A stretch of DNA of 64,000 nt from Roseinatronobacter monicus (GCF_006716865.1 NZ_VFPT01000001.1:1297001-1361000), one strand, 5' to 3'. Counted from the stretch's first letter, positions 28,018 through 38,323 are shown. The notes: generated by a model from the letters alone, not told the origin. Program-made: numbers and translations.

Positions 28018-28141
28018 CTTGGACGCAGCGTTTAGGGGGAAATTTGGCCTGAGTAAAGGTCAAAATCTCGATTTATGTGTGTTGGAATCGACATTTTTCC
28101 AATCGCGCCTCCTGCGTCCCATAAGTGAAAGGCAGGGGTGG

Positions 28142-28960
28142 CTACGCGGCGTTGAACCCATCAATGATTGCGATGGCTTCTTCGGCCGTTTCCGCGAAAT
28201 GGAACAGGTCCAGATCTTCGCGCGCAATTGTCCCAGCCTCTGCCAACGCGTCCCAATTGATGATTCGGGTCCAGAATTCGCGTCCGAACAGGATGAAGGG
28301 CATTTTGTGCATACGCTCGGTCTGGATCAGGGTCAGGGTCTCGAACATCTCATCCAGAGTTCCAAATCCGCCGGGGAATACAGTTATCGCCTTCGCGCGC
28401 ATCAGGAAATGCATCTTGCGGATGGCGAAGTAATGGAAGTTGAAGCAGAGTTCAGGGGTGACATAGGTATTTGGGGCCTGCTCGTGCGGCAACACGATAT
28501 TCAGACCGATCGAGACGCCCCCTGCATCTTTCGCACCACGGTTCCCCGCTTCCATCACACCCGGGCCGCCACCTGTCACAATGACATCCTCGCGCCCGTA
28601 GCTTTGTACCGAGCGCAACGTCATCAGGCGCGCAAATTCACGCGCCACATCATAGAAGCGTGACAGCTCGGACAGGGTCTTGGTCTTTGCGCCCTCGGCA
28701 TGTTCTGGTCTGGGAATGCGCGCGCCGCCGAACATGACGATCGTGGATTGAATGCCGCGTTCATTCATCAGAAGTTCCGGCTTGAGCAGCTCCAGTTGCA
28801 GCCGGACGGGGCGCAATTCGTCGCGCAGCATGAAATCGCTGTCGGCGAAGGCCAGCTTGTAGGCAGGATGGCGCGTTTGCGCTGTGTCAGGGGCCTCGTC
28901 CCAGTAGCGGATGTCTTCGCTTGCATCGGGAAAGGGGCGCTTCTTGGTCTGGTCGGTCAA
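28142..28960 (-). CDS. LOG-family (TIGR00730-type) nucleotide-monophosphate nucleosidase-like protein
   Basis: The 272-residue product has the Rossmann-like LOG fold. STIVMFGGARIP is the first strand and loop. The family signature is present as VTGGGPGVMEAGNRGAKDAGG and later FPGGFGTLDEMFETLTLIQT, which matches the PGGxGTxxE motif. Members cleave cytokinin riboside monophosphates or other nucleotides. The start is taken as TTG 28960 because GGAGG lies 7 nt upstream and the residues before it are not conserved. The first 60 or so residues form an extra N-terminal helix, as in the larger LOG subgroup. Confidence 0.9.
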   Translation of the reverse strand: MTDQTKKRPFPDASEDIRYWDEAPDTAQTRHPAYKLAFADSDFMLRDELRPVRLQLELLKPELLMNERGIQSTIVMFGGARIPRPEHAEGAKTKTLSELSRFYDVAREFARLMTLRSVQSYGREDVIVTGGGPGVMEAGNRGAKDAGGVSIGLNIVLPHEQAPNTYVTPELCFNFHYFAIRKMHFLMRAKAITVFPGGFGTLDEMFETLTLIQTERMHKMPFILFGREFWTRIINWDALAEAGTIAREDLDLFHFAETAEEAIAIIDGFNAA

Positions 28961-29050
28961 ATAAGCCTCCGGTCGCGTGGGCCAATTGCGGTTTGATCCG
29001 TGCGACGCTATAGCGAAGCCCAACAGATGACCAGACCCATGGAGCTTGCT

Positions 29051-29881
29051 ATGACAGATAACGCTGCGCTGGAAACCGCAATCGAGGCCGCATGGGAGAA
29101 GCGCGATGCGATCACTCCAGCGACAACAGGCGCCACACGCGACGCCATCGAGGCCACGCTGGAGGCATTGGATTCGGGCGCATTGCGCGTGGCTGAACGC
29201 AGCGAGTCGGGCGACTGGCATGTCAATCAATGGGCCAAGAAGGCTGTGTTGCTGGGTTTTCGCATCAAGGATATGGAACCACAGTCGGGCGGCCCACAGG
29301 GCGGCGGCTGGTGGGACAAAGTTGACAGCAAGTTCAAGGGCTGGGACGCCGCACAGTGGAAAGCCGCAGGGTTTCGCGCTGTGCCCAACGCGGTGGTGCG
29401 CAAATCTGCCTATATCGCGCCCGGTGTGGTGCTGATGCCGTCCTTTGTGAACCTTGGTGCGCATGTCGGCAGCGGCACGATGGTGGATACATGGGCCACA
29501 GTCGGGTCTTGCGCGCAGATCGGCAAGAATGTGCATCTGTCGGGCGGTGTCGGCATTGGCGGCGTGCTGGAACCGATGCAGGCAGGGCCCACAATTATTG
29601 AGGATAATTGCTTTATCGGCGCGCGCTCGGAAGTGGTTGAGGGCTGCATTATCCGCGAAGGTTCGGTGCTTGGGATGGGTGTCTTTATCGGCAAATCAAC
29701 CAAAATTGTGGACCGCGAAACCGGCGCTGTGACTTTTGGCGAGGTGCCGCCCTATTCGGTGGTGGTTGCAGGCTCCATGCCGTCAAAGAAAGGCATTCAT
29801 CTGTATTGCGCGGTGATCGTCAAACGGGTGGATGCACAGACCCGCTCGAAAACCGGCATTAACGAGTTGTTGCGCGACTGA
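29051..29881 (+). CDS. dapD: 2,3,4,5-tetrahydropyridine-2,6-dicarboxylate N-succinyltransferase
   Basis: This 276-residue enzyme transfers succinyl from succinyl-CoA in the lysine/diaminopimelate pathway. The central part is a left-handed beta-helix of hexapeptide repeats ([42 protein letters not shown]). The preceding [11 protein letters not shown] and the C-terminal [22 protein letters not shown] segment are typical. The length matches E. coli DapD (274). The start at 29051 has GGAGC upstream. A frame extension to 29000 has no support. Confidence 0.97.
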   Translation: MTDNAALETAIEAAWEKRDAITPATTGATRDAIEATLEALDSGALRVAERSESGDWHVNQWAKKAVLLGFRIKDMEPQSGGPQGGGWWDKVDSKFKGWDAAQWKAAGFRAVPNAVVRKSAYIAPGVVLMPSFVNLGAHVGSGTMVDTWATVGSCAQIGKNVHLSGGVGIGGVLEPMQAGPTIIEDNCFIGARSEVVEGCIIREGSVLGMGVFIGKSTKIVDRETGAVTFGEVPPYSVVVAGSMPSKKGIHLYCAVIVKRVDAQTRSKTGINELLRD

Positions 29882-29998
29882 ATGGCCATGCGGGGCGTGC
29901 GTAATGCCCGCGCAAGCGCGCGCCCTCTGGACCCTTTGCAACTTGCCTCCTATAACGCACCCCATGTTCGGAATACGGATCATTCAGCGAATTAGGCT

Positions 29999-30029
29999 CC
30001 CGGCACTCTGACGCGCCCAGAGTGCCGGG
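29999..30029. terminator. hairpin between dapD and ileS
   Basis: A perfect 12-bp stem (cccggcactctg/cagagtgccggg) with a 7-nt loop, followed by ttccctttgg. It probably ends dapD transcription, or it acts in the ileS leader, which begins within 49 nt. Confidence 0.65.
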
Positions 30030-30077
30030 TTCCCTTTGGCGCTTGCATGTTTTTCCTAATTCGCAAGGTATCCGACC

Positions 30078-33005
30078 ATGACTGACACCACCGACTATCC
30101 CGATTATAAAGACACGCTGACCCTGCCGCAGACCGAGTTTCCGATGCGCGCTGGCCTGCCTGCACGAGAGCCTGAATGGCTGGCGCGCTGGGAACGGCTG
30201 GGCGTATATGACCGGTTGCGCGCCAGCGCCGAGGGGCGCAAACCTTTCATCCTGCATGATGGCCCCCCTTACGCGAATGGCCATCTGCATATCGGCCACG
30301 CGCTCAACAAGGTGCTGAAGGATTTTATTACGCGCTCGCAGCAAATGCTGGGGCGTGACGCGCGCTATGTGCCGGGCTGGGATTGCCACGGCCTGCCGAT
30401 TGAATGGAAGATCGAAGAGCAGTACCGCGCGGCAGGGCTGGATAAGGACAAGGTTGGCATCGTCGATTTCCGTCAGGAATGCCGCCGCTTCGCGGAAGGC
30501 TGGATCGACATCCAGCGCGAGGAATTCAAACGCCTTGGTATCACTGGCAAATGGGATGACCCCTACCTGACGATGGACTACCACGCCGAGGCCGTGATCG
30601 CGGATGAGTTCATGAAGCTGCTGATGAACGGTTCGCTCTATCAGGGGTCCAAGCCCGTGATGTGGTCGCCGGTGGAAAAAACCGCGCTGGCCGAGGCAGA
30701 GGTGGAGTATCACGAGCACACCTCGCATACGATCTGGGTGAAATTTCCCGTCGCTGATTATGGTCCGCAAGCGTCGGATTTGAGTATTTCTGGCAAGAAA
30801 ATGGGTGTGTCGGTTGTAATTTGGACAACGACGCCTTGGACCATCCCGCAAAACCGCGCGGTGTGTTTCGGCCCTGATATCGAGTATGGCCTATATGAAG
30901 TGTCCGAACTTCTGGACGGCGCGAAAGAAGACCTTGGCGCACAGGTCATTCTTGCCGATGCATTGGCCGAAAGCGCGTTGTCGGCTGCCAAGGTGAACGC
31001 CACCCGCCTGCGCACCGTCAGCGCCGAGGAACTGGCCGCACTGACCCTTGCCCACCCCTTCCGCAGCGTCCAGGGCGCGACTGGCGAATGGGATTTCGAT
31101 GTCCCCATGCTGCCCGGCGATCATGTGACCGATGAGGCGGGCACAGGGTTCGTGCATACGGCCCCAAGCCACGGCGATGACGACTATCAGATCGGGTTGA
31201 GACATGGCCTGCCCATGACCTATAACGTGCTGGAAGATGGCAGCTACCGCGCTGATCTGCCGCTGTTTGGGGGCGAGGTGATCGTCAAGCCCGATGGCAA
31301 GGAAGGCGGCGCGAATGTCGCTGTCATCAAGCAACTGGCCTATGCAGGCGCGCTGTTTGCCAAGGGCAAGCTGCGCCACAGCTATCCGCATAGCTGGCGG
31401 TCCAAAGCGCCGCTGATCTATCGCAACACCGCGCAATGGTTTGCGGCCATCGACAAGCCGCTCGAGGATGGCATGGGCACGCATGGCGACACGATCCGTG
31501 CGCGCGCACTGGAATCCATCGACCAACTTGTGAAATGGACACCGCAGACAGGGCGCAACCGCCTGTATTCCATGATTGAGGCGCGGCCTGACTGGGTGCT
31601 GTCGCGCCAGCGTGCGTGGGGCGTACCGCTGACCTGTTTTGTCAAAACCGGCGCGAAACCCGATGACGAAGGTTTCCTGCTGCGTGATGCGGCGGTGAAT
31701 GCGCGCATCAAGGCCGCGTTTGAAGAACATGGTGCGGATATCTGGTATACGGACGGGTTCAAAGACCGCATGCTGGACGGCTTGCACGACCCCGGCGCCT
31801 ATACCCAGGTGTTCGACGTGCTGGATGTGTGGTTCGATTCCGGCTCAACCCACGCGTTTGTTTTGCGCGACCGCGACGACGGTGCGCCCGACGGGATTGC
31901 GGACCTGTATCTGGAAGGGACCGACCAGCACCGGGGCTGGTTCCATTCCTCCATGCTGCAAGCCTGCGCCACCAAGGGCCGCGCGCCCTATCACGGGGTG
32001 CTGACGCATGGGTTCACGCTGGACGAGAAGGGCATGAAGATGTCCAAATCGCTTGGCAACACCATCGCCCCCCAAGCGGTGATTGATGAATATGGCGCAG
32101 ATATCCTGCGCCTGTGGGTTGCGCAAAGCGACTACACGGCTGACTTGCGCATTGGTAAGGAAATCCTGAAAGGGGTCGCCGATAGTTACCGCCGCCTGCG
32201 CAACACATTGCGTTTCCTGTTGGGCAATCTGGACGGGTTCAACGACGCCGAGCGCGTGAACCCCGCAGATATGCCAGAGCTGGAGCAATGGGTTCTGCAC
32301 CGTCTGGCGGAACTGGATATCGAGGTGCGCAAGGGCTATGCGGCCTATGATTTTCAGGGCGTGTTCCAGAAGCTGTTTACCTTTGCGACGACGGATCTGT
32401 CGGCCTTCTATTTCGACATCCGCAAGGACGCGCTGTATTGCGATGCGCAGGGCAGCCAGCGCCGCCGTGCCGCACGGACTGTGCTGGATACTCTGTTCCA
32501 CCGTCTGACAACATGGCTTGCGCCGATTCTGGTGTTCACGATGGAAGATGTCTGGCTGTCGCGCTTTCCTTGCGAGGATGCTTCTGTGCATTTGCAGGAT
32601 TTCCCCGACACGCCCGCCGATTGGCTGAACATGCCGTTGGCGCAGAAATGGGCCGGGGTGCGTCAGGCGCGCCGTGTGGTGACCGCCGCACTGGAAATCC
32701 AGCGCCGTGACAAGGTGATCGGTGCCTCACTCGAGGCAGCACCTGTGGTGCATGTGCGTGATGAGCAGGTCATGGCGGCGCTGAAATCGCTGGATTTCGC
32801 GGATATCTGCATCACCTCTGACATCTCGTTGACCGCAGACCCGATCCCGGCAGAGGCATTCCGCTTGCCCGAAGTGCAGGGCATCGGCGTAATCTTTGAA
32901 CGTGCCGAGGGCCAGAAATGCCAACGCTGCTGGAAGATCAGTCCCGATGTCGGCACCCATAGCCACCCCGGCACCTGTGCAAGATGTAACAGCGCCTTGG
33001 GCTAA
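30078..33005 (+). CDS. ileS: isoleucyl-tRNA synthetase
   Basis: This 975-residue class I aminoacyl-tRNA synthetase carries the HIGH motif (YANGHLHIGHALNK, about 71-84) and the KMSKS motif (DEKGMKMSKSLGN, about 650). An editing domain (CP1) lies between them (VVIWTTTPWTIPQNRAVCF). The C-terminal zinc module KCQRCWKISPDVG ... CARC has four cysteines. The length and four-Cys tail identify the bacterial type 1 (mupirocin-sensitive) enzyme group. It is essential and probably monocistronic. Confidence 0.98.
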   Translation: MTDTTDYPDYKDTLTLPQTEFPMRAGLPAREPEWLARWERLGVYDRLRASAEGRKPFILHDGPPYANGHLHIGHALNKVLKDFITRSQQMLGRDARYVPGWDCHGLPIEWKIEEQYRAAGLDKDKVGIVDFRQECRRFAEGWIDIQREEFKRLGITGKWDDPYLTMDYHAEAVIADEFMKLLMNGSLYQGSKPVMWSPVEKTALAEAEVEYHEHTSHTIWVKFPVADYGPQASDLSISGKKMGVSVVIWTTTPWTIPQNRAVCFGPDIEYGLYEVSELLDGAKEDLGAQVILADALAESALSAAKVNATRLRTVSAEELAALTLAHPFRSVQGATGEWDFDVPMLPGDHVTDEAGTGFVHTAPSHGDDDYQIGLRHGLPMTYNVLEDGSYRADLPLFGGEVIVKPDGKEGGANVAVIKQLAYAGALFAKGKLRHSYPHSWRSKAPLIYRNTAQWFAAIDKPLEDGMGTHGDTIRARALESIDQLVKWTPQTGRNRLYSMIEARPDWVLSRQRAWGVPLTCFVKTGAKPDDEGFLLRDAAVNARIKAAFEEHGADIWYTDGFKDRMLDGLHDPGAYTQVFDVLDVWFDSGSTHAFVLRDRDDGAPDGIADLYLEGTDQHRGWFHSSMLQACATKGRAPYHGVLTHGFTLDEKGMKMSKSLGNTIAPQAVIDEYGADILRLWVAQSDYTADLRIGKEILKGVADSYRRLRNTLRFLLGNLDGFNDAERVNPADMPELEQWVLHRLAELDIEVRKGYAAYDFQGVFQKLFTFATTDLSAFYFDIRKDALYCDAQGSQRRRAARTVLDTLFHRLTTWLAPILVFTMEDVWLSRFPCEDASVHLQDFPDTPADWLNMPLAQKWAGVRQARRVVTAALEIQRRDKVIGASLEAAPVVHVRDEQVMAALKSLDFADICITSDISLTADPIPAEAFRLPEVQGIGVIFERAEGQKCQRCWKISPDVGTHSHPGTCARCNSALG

Positions 33006-33024
33006 ATCGCACAGGCCAATTTCC

Positions 33025-33066
33025 TTGCCCACAACACATTCATGACTATGATTGTGTTGTGGGCAA
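33025..33066. repeat. 19-bp inverted repeat downstream of ileS
   Basis: The arms 33025-33043 and 33048-33066 are complementary over 19 bp with one mismatch, around a 4-nt loop. There is no T-run. It could end ileS transcription or act as an operator or leader structure for the small membrane-protein gene at 33081. Confidence 0.65.
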
Positions 33067-33080
33067 ATGAAAGGCACAAA

Positions 33081-33296
33081 ATGAAATTGCGCATACTTAC
33101 AGGGCTGTTGATGGGCACAATGATGTCGGTTGTGATCTCTGGCATTATCACCTTTATCAATACTGGCATGGATGCAGGATTCCCGTTGCGCTGGGTGCAA
33201 GCGTGGTTTGTCGCATGGTGCATTGCGGTGCCCATGGCCGTTATCTTGTCGCCGATCGCGCGCCGCTGGGCCGAGGCGCTGAGCGCCGCCAAGTAA
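33081..33296 (+). CDS. small membrane protein, DUF2798 family
   Basis: The 71-residue product has two transmembrane helices (LTGLLMGTMMSVVISGIITFI and WFVAWCIAVPMAVILSPIA) and the DUF2798 pattern. The function of the family is unknown. ATG 33081 is preferred to ATG 33042, because the latter falls in the loop of the 33025-33066 hairpin and the family starts near MKLRILTG. The ribosome site AAAGG is weak. Confidence 0.8.
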   Translation: MKLRILTGLLMGTMMSVVISGIITFINTGMDAGFPLRWVQAWFVAWCIAVPMAVILSPIARRWAEALSAAK

Positions 33297-33363
33297 CTTG
33301 GCCCCTGACGCCACTGGACAGGCCACGCGCGCCCCCTAGCTTGTGCGTCAACAAGGAGGCGGC

Positions 33364-34029
33364 ATGAAACAGGCTTTGATCATTGGTGCATCGGGCGGAA
33401 TTGGCAGCGCGTTATGCAGCGAACTGACAGCGCAAGGCTGGCAGGTTACAGGGCTGTCACGCAGCACGCATGGGCTGGATGTGACGGATGAAGCTTCAAT
33501 CGTACATCATTTGGGCGGACTAAACGGGCCATTCCAGCGCATCATCATCGCCACAGGTGCGCTGGAGATCGCCGGGTATGCGCCTGAGAAGGCATTAAAA
33601 CACCTGACTGGTGAAGGCATGGCGCTGCAATTTGCGCTTAACACTATTGGTCCGGCGCTGGTGATGAAACATGCGGCAGCATTGCTGCCGCGCGATGCAC
33701 CTTGCGTGATGGCCGCCCTATCTGCGCGGGTCGGCTCCATCGGGGATAATCGGGCAGGGGGCTGGCACAGCTACCGCGCCGCCAAGGCCGCACTGAACCA
33801 GATCATCCGGGGTGCCGCGATAGAATTGGGGCGCAGCCACAAGCAAGCGGTCTGCGTGGCGCTGCACCCCGGCACTGTTGCCACGTCCTTTACCGAGAAA
33901 TACCTTGGCCGCCACCCCGCAGTCCCCGCACCAGAAGCAGCGGCCAACCTGTTGCAGGTGATTGACCGCTTGGGGCCAGAGGAGTCCGGACAGTTCTTTG
34001 ATTGGGCAGGAAAGGAAGTGGCGTGGTGA
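33364..34029 (+). CDS. short-chain dehydrogenase/reductase (C-factor-like)
   Basis: The 221-residue product is an SDR with the NAD(P) motif IIGASGGIGSAL, the catalytic Ser in MAALSARVGSIGDN, and YRAAKAALN as the YxxxK pair. It is the short C-factor-like subgroup, without an extended C-terminus. AAGGAGGC lies just upstream of ATG 33364. Its stop overlaps the start region of the cryptochrome gene, so the two are cotranscribed. SDR genes of this type often accompany iron-sulfur cryptochromes; the substrate is unknown. Confidence 0.9.
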   Translation: MKQALIIGASGGIGSALCSELTAQGWQVTGLSRSTHGLDVTDEASIVHHLGGLNGPFQRIIIATGALEIAGYAPEKALKHLTGEGMALQFALNTIGPALVMKHAAALLPRDAPCVMAALSARVGSIGDNRAGGWHSYRAAKAALNQIIRGAAIELGRSHKQAVCVALHPGTVATSFTEKYLGRHPAVPAPEAAANLLQVIDRLGPEESGQFFDWAGKEVAW

Positions 34030-35549
34030 GGCTGGTTCTTGTGCTGGGCGACCAGTTGACCGACAGCCTTTCGGCGCTGCAACAGGCTGATAAGCACACC
34101 GATGTCGTGGTCATGGCAGAGGTCGCGGCCGAGGCGGAGTATGTGCCGCACCATCCCAAGAAGATTGCCTTTCTGTTCGCCGCAATGCGCAAATTTGCCG
34201 CCCATCTGCGCGCAGAGGGCTGGCAGGTTGCCTATACCAAACTGGATGACCCTGAGAATGCAGGCTCCATCCCGGCGGAATTGCTGCGCCGCGCGCAAGA
34301 TTGCGGCGCGCGATCTGTTCTGGCGACAGAGCCGGGAGAGTGGCGCCTGATCCATGCTTTGCAGGACGTTCCGCTGACCATGACGCTGCTGCCAGATGAC
34401 CGCTTTCTGGCGACCCATAAGGAATTTGAAGATTGGGCCGAGGGGCGCAAGGCGCTGCGGATGGAGTATTTCTACCGCGATATGCGCCGCAAAACGGGCC
34501 TGCTGATGGACGGGGACAAACCCGCTGGCGGCAAGTGGAATTTTGACCACGACAACCGCAAGCCCGCCAAACCCGATATGTTTCGCGCAGGCCCGCCCAA
34601 GATTGAGGTGGACCCGATTCTGGCAGAGGTGCTTGAGCTGGTCGCGGCACGATTTCCTGACAATTTCGGTACACTGCACCCATTCCAGTTTCAGACTGAC
34701 AGGGCAGGGGCCCTGGATGCGCTGGAACATTTCGTCACGCAATCTCTGCCCGATTTTGGCACCTATCAGGATGCCATGGTCGAGGGTGACCCGTATCTGT
34801 ATCACGCGGTGATTGGCCTCTATCTGAATGCAGGGTTGCTGACGCCGCTGGAGGTGTGCAAGCGGGTTGAGCAAGCGTATCTGGACGGGCAAGCGCCCCT
34901 GAACTCGGTCGAGGGGTTCATTCGCCAGATCATCGGCTGGCGGGAATTTGTGCGGGGTGTGTATTTTCTGGAAGGGCCGGATTATCCGCGCCGCAATGCG
35001 CTGAACCACCAGCGAAAACTGCCCGCCTTCTATTGGGGGGCCGAGACACGCATGAACTGCATCTCGCAAGCTGTTGGTCAGACACGGGATCTGGCCTACG
35101 CCCACCATATTCAACGGCTGATGGTCACGGGCAATTTTGCGCTGCTGGCGGGGGTCAACCCCGCGCAGGTGCATGAATGGTATCTGGCCGTCTATGCTGA
35201 TGCCTATGAATGGGTCGAGGCTCCGAATGTCGTGGGCATGTCGCAATTTGCCGATGGGGGCGTTGTGGGGTCCAAACCCTATGTCAGTTCGGGCGCCTAT
35301 ATCGACCGTATGTCGGATTACTGCAAATCTTGCCATTACAAGGTCAAGGACAAGACGGGCGAGAGTGCGTGCCCGTTTAATCTGCTCTATTGGCATTTCC
35401 TGATCCGGCACCGCGACCGCTTTGAAGGCAACCCGCGTATGGCGCAAATGTACCGCACCTTTGACCGGATGGACGAGGGGCGCCGCAAGACAGTGCTGGC
35501 CGATGCGGATGCGTTTCTTGACCGGATGAGCAAGGGTACGCTTGTGTGA
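34026..35549 (+). CDS. iron-sulfur bacterial cryptochrome/(6-4) photolyase (FeS-BCP, CryB/PhrB type)
   Basis: The product is a 507-residue FAD and [4Fe-4S] protein. Four cysteines at about 345, 433, 436 and 449 (in MNCISQ, DYCKSCHY, ESACPFN) have spacings 88, 3 and 13. These equal those of the known cluster ligands of Agrobacterium PhrB (350, 438, 441, 454). The N-terminus LVLVLGDQLT is typical of the group, and the FAD-domain segments include EGFIRQIIGWREFVRG. Members repair (6-4) photoproducts or, as CryB in Rhodobacter sphaeroides, tune photosynthesis and stress genes. GTG 34026 is chosen because AAAGGAAG lies 7 nt before it; GTG 34023 is also possible. Confidence 0.94.
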   Translation: MRLVLVLGDQLTDSLSALQQADKHTDVVVMAEVAAEAEYVPHHPKKIAFLFAAMRKFAAHLRAEGWQVAYTKLDDPENAGSIPAELLRRAQDCGARSVLATEPGEWRLIHALQDVPLTMTLLPDDRFLATHKEFEDWAEGRKALRMEYFYRDMRRKTGLLMDGDKPAGGKWNFDHDNRKPAKPDMFRAGPPKIEVDPILAEVLELVAARFPDNFGTLHPFQFQTDRAGALDALEHFVTQSLPDFGTYQDAMVEGDPYLYHAVIGLYLNAGLLTPLEVCKRVEQAYLDGQAPLNSVEGFIRQIIGWREFVRGVYFLEGPDYPRRNALNHQRKLPAFYWGAETRMNCISQAVGQTRDLAYAHHIQRLMVTGNFALLAGVNPAQVHEWYLAVYADAYEWVEAPNVVGMSQFADGGVVGSKPYVSSGAYIDRMSDYCKSCHYKVKDKTGESACPFNLLYWHFLIRHRDRFEGNPRMAQMYRTFDRMDEGRRKTVLADADAFLDRMSKGTLV

Positions 35550-35594
35550 AACTCTGGCTTGCCCCGGCTTTGCCTCTCGCCTATCCCTAGGGTC

Positions 35595-36695
35595 ATGAGT
35601 AACGCACGCTTTACAGAATTGGTCGAAAATCTGCCTGCAACGGTCCCGTTTGTGGGGCCAGAAGCGCATATGCGTGCCTCGGGCCGCGCATTTCGGGCGC
35701 GGCTGGGGGCGAATGAAAGCGGCTTTGGCCCGTCACCCCAAGCGATTGCCGCCATGCAGGCCGCCGCGCCGCAGGCATGGATGTATGGCGACAGTGAGTG
35801 CTTTGATCTGCGCATGGCGTTGGCCGAGCATCACCAGATCGCGCCAGAGAATATTCTGGTGGGCGAGGGGATCGACGGCATTCTGGGCAATCTGGTCCGT
35901 CTGCTGGTGGCACCCGGCGACGCTGTGGTTACATCGGACGGGGCCTATCCGACGTTCAATTACCATGTTGCGGGATTTGGGGGTGCGCTGCACAAGGTGC
36001 CCTACCGCGACGACCACGAAGACCCGGCAGCGCTGCTGGTGCGCGCTGAACAGGTTGGGGCCAAGCTTTTGTATTTCTGCAACCCCGACAATCCGATGGG
36101 CAGTTGGCACAGCGCGCGGATTGTCCAGCGCATGATTGATGCGGTGCCCGAAGGCACGTTGCTGGCGCTGGACGAGGCGTATATCGACGCCGCCCCCGAT
36201 GGCACAGCCCCGCCACTTGACCCGCAAGATACCCGCGTGATCCGCCTGCGCACCTTCTCCAAGCTGTATGGACTGGCCGGATTGCGAATCGGCTATGCAA
36301 TCGGTGCGGCCCCGTTGATTGCCATGTTTGACCGTATCCGCAATCATTTTGGCGTGGGGCGCGTGGCGCAAGCGGGCGCGCTGGCGGCGCTGCACGATCA
36401 GGCGTGGCTTGCAAAGGTGCAAACTGAGCTTGCCGCCGCGCGTCATGGGCTGAGCGAGATTGCCGCCAATAACGGTCTGCACGCCTTGCCATCTGCCACG
36501 AATTTCGTGACGATGGATTGTGGCCATGATGGCGATTATGCCCGCAAGCTGGTGAAGGAACTTATGTCACGCGATGTGTTTGTGCGAATGCCTTTTGTCG
36601 CACCACATGACCGCTGCATCCGTGTTTCTGCCGGGCCGCCCGCTGAACTGGCTGTCTTTGCCGAAACCTTGCCGCAGGCGCTGCGCAATATCTGA
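35595..36695 (+). CDS. PLP-dependent aminotransferase (histidinol-phosphate aminotransferase-like)
   Basis: The 366-residue product is a fold-type I, class I/II aminotransferase. The PLP-binding lysine is in RLRTFSKLYGLAGLRIGYAIG. FCNPDNPMGSW (NPxNPxG) and ALDEAYID supply the other cofactor contacts, and a C-terminal Arg lies in RCIRVSAG. It is close to HisC but is not in a histidine cluster, so the amino donor is uncertain. It follows the cryptochrome gene by 45 nt and is probably cotranscribed. The start is set at ATG 35595, where the homologous region begins. Confidence 0.9.
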   Translation: MSNARFTELVENLPATVPFVGPEAHMRASGRAFRARLGANESGFGPSPQAIAAMQAAAPQAWMYGDSECFDLRMALAEHHQIAPENILVGEGIDGILGNLVRLLVAPGDAVVTSDGAYPTFNYHVAGFGGALHKVPYRDDHEDPAALLVRAEQVGAKLLYFCNPDNPMGSWHSARIVQRMIDAVPEGTLLALDEAYIDAAPDGTAPPLDPQDTRVIRLRTFSKLYGLAGLRIGYAIGAAPLIAMFDRIRNHFGVGRVAQAGALAALHDQAWLAKVQTELAAARHGLSEIAANNGLHALPSATNFVTMDCGHDGDYARKLVKELMSRDVFVRMPFVAPHDRCIRVSAGPPAELAVFAETLPQALRNI

Positions 36696-36716
36696 TCGCG
36701 CGCAAGACTAAGCGGC

Positions 36717-37721
36717 CTAGCCGCCAGTGTGGCTCATGTGGCGCGATACTTGCCCATCGACCTTTTGGCGCGAATAGTCGAAATCATGGCCCTTGGGTTT
36801 GCGCAGGATGGCGCTGCGAATGGCCGCTTCGAGCACGGTATCATCGGGCGCTGCGCGCAAGGGCGCGCGCAGGTCGGCCATATCTTCCTGCCCCAGACAC
36901 ATATACAACTCGCCCGTGCAGGTCAGGCGCACGCGGTTGCAGCTTTCGCAGAAATTATGGGTCATGGGTGTGATGAAACCGATTTTCTGGCCCGTTTCTT
37001 CCAGCCGGACATAGCGCGCAGGTCCACCCGAGCGCTCGGTCAGATCGGTCAGGCTGAATTGCTCGGCCAGCGTTGCGCGCAGGTCTTTGAGCGACCAATA
37101 CTGGTCCAGCCGGTCTTCGTTGCCCAGATCGCCCATTGGCATAACTTCGATAAAGGTCAGGTCCATGCCACGCTCGGCGCACCATGTCTGAAGCGTGAAC
37201 AACTCTTCCTCGTTAAAACCCTTTAGGGCCACAGCATTTATCTTGACGCGCAAGCCCGCTTCCTGTGCGGCATCAATGCCGTCCAGCACCTGCGCCAGTC
37301 TGCCCCAGCGGGTGATGTCAGCGAATTTCTTGTCGTCCAGCGTATCAAGCGAAATGTTGACCCGACGCACCCCGCAATCCGCCAGATCGCGCGCGAAGCG
37401 GCGCAGCTGGCTGCCATTGGTGGTCAGGGTCAACTCCTTCAGGGCGCCTGAGTCCAGATGTCGGGCCATGGCCTGAAAATAGGTCATGATCCCCTTGCGC
37501 ACCAACGGCTCTCCCCCCGTTATGCGCAGCTTTTCAACACCCATCCGGATGAAGGTGGTGCTGATGCGGTCCAACTCCTCCAGCGTCAGAAGTTCTTTCT
37601 TTGGCAGAAAGGTCATGTTCTCGGCCATGCAATAGACGCAGCGAAAATCGCAGCGGTCCGTCACAGAGACGCGCAGGTATGAAATCGGGCGGGCAAACGG
37701 GTCTATAAGGGGTGCATTCAT
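36717..37721 (-). CDS. moaA: GTP 3',8-cyclase, molybdenum cofactor biosynthesis
   Basis: This 334-residue radical SAM enzyme carries out the first step of molybdopterin synthesis. The N-terminal cluster motif is [11 protein letters not shown] (CxxxCxxC). [10 protein letters not shown] and [12 protein letters not shown] follow. The C-terminal second cluster is [19 protein letters not shown] (CxxC-13-C). The last residues are GG, as required for activity in MoaA. The start is ATG 37721 at [24 protein letters not shown]. It is convergent with the aminotransferase gene (21-bp gap). Confidence 0.97.
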   Translation of the reverse strand: MNAPLIDPFARPISYLRVSVTDRCDFRCVYCMAENMTFLPKKELLTLEELDRISTTFIRMGVEKLRITGGEPLVRKGIMTYFQAMARHLDSGALKELTLTTNGSQLRRFARDLADCGVRRVNISLDTLDDKKFADITRWGRLAQVLDGIDAAQEAGLRVKINAVALKGFNEEELFTLQTWCAERGMDLTFIEVMPMGDLGNEDRLDQYWSLKDLRATLAEQFSLTDLTERSGGPARYVRLEETGQKIGFITPMTHNFCESCNRVRLTCTGELYMCLGQEDMADLRAPLRAAPDDTVLEAAIRSAILRKPKGHDFDYSRQKVDGQVSRHMSHTGG

Positions 37722-37804
37722 ATTTAGGAAACTAGCTATCACAAGTGCGCACGGCAAGGGGCAAGAGCATTGCTGTGCGTGTCCTTTCGCATTATGTTCA
37801 GCGC

Positions 37805-38323
37805 ATGACACATAGATCACCTGTTCTTGCCATTATCTTCGCGCTACCGTTGCTGGCCGCGTGTCAGCAATTGCCCGGTTTCGGGCGCGGCGCACAGCCA
37901 GATACGGGTGATGTTGCGGTGCAAGCACCTGACAGCGAAACAGCCCGGCCAGAAACGCGGCCCAGCGAAACACTGGTGGGCAGCCTTGGGCAAACTGGGC
38001 TGCGCCCTGAATCGCTGGATCAGACCAGCGCAGAAGAACGCGCCGCTGCGCTTGCCCCATCCGGGGCAAGCGCGCAGCTTTTGGGCGAAACCCTCGCGGC
38101 ATTGGGCAGCCCCACGCAGTCCGGGCTATGGTTGAAGACTGGCCTTGTCACAACCGAGAGGCGTGGACGTGTGGAAGTGAAAGATGGCGGCGCATCGCTT
38201 GGCGTTGAATTGCGCCCATCGGGGGCAGAGCCGGGATCTGGCAGCCAATTGTCACTGTCAGCGTTCAACAGCCTTGGCTTGTCCTTGACGCAACTGGTGC
38301 GGCTGCGGGTCTACGCTGAATAA
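37805..38323 (+). CDS. putative lipoprotein of unknown function
   Basis: The 172-residue product has a lipoprotein signal ([20 protein letters not shown], lipobox LLAAC, Cys at residue 20). A Pro/Glu/Thr-rich linker follows, and then a small C-terminal domain ([20 protein letters not shown] to LVRLRVYAE) that looks like a SPOR-less D-galactarate dehydratase-neighbour type envelope protein; I cannot name the family. It probably sits in the periplasmic face of a membrane. It is divergent from moaA. Confidence 0.75.
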   Translation: MTHRSPVLAIIFALPLLAACQQLPGFGRGAQPDTGDVAVQAPDSETARPETRPSETLVGSLGQTGLRPESLDQTSAEERAAALAPSGASAQLLGETLAALGSPTQSGLWLKTGLVTTERRGRVEVKDGGASLGVELRPSGAEPGSGSQLSLSAFNSLGLSLTQLVRLRVYAE

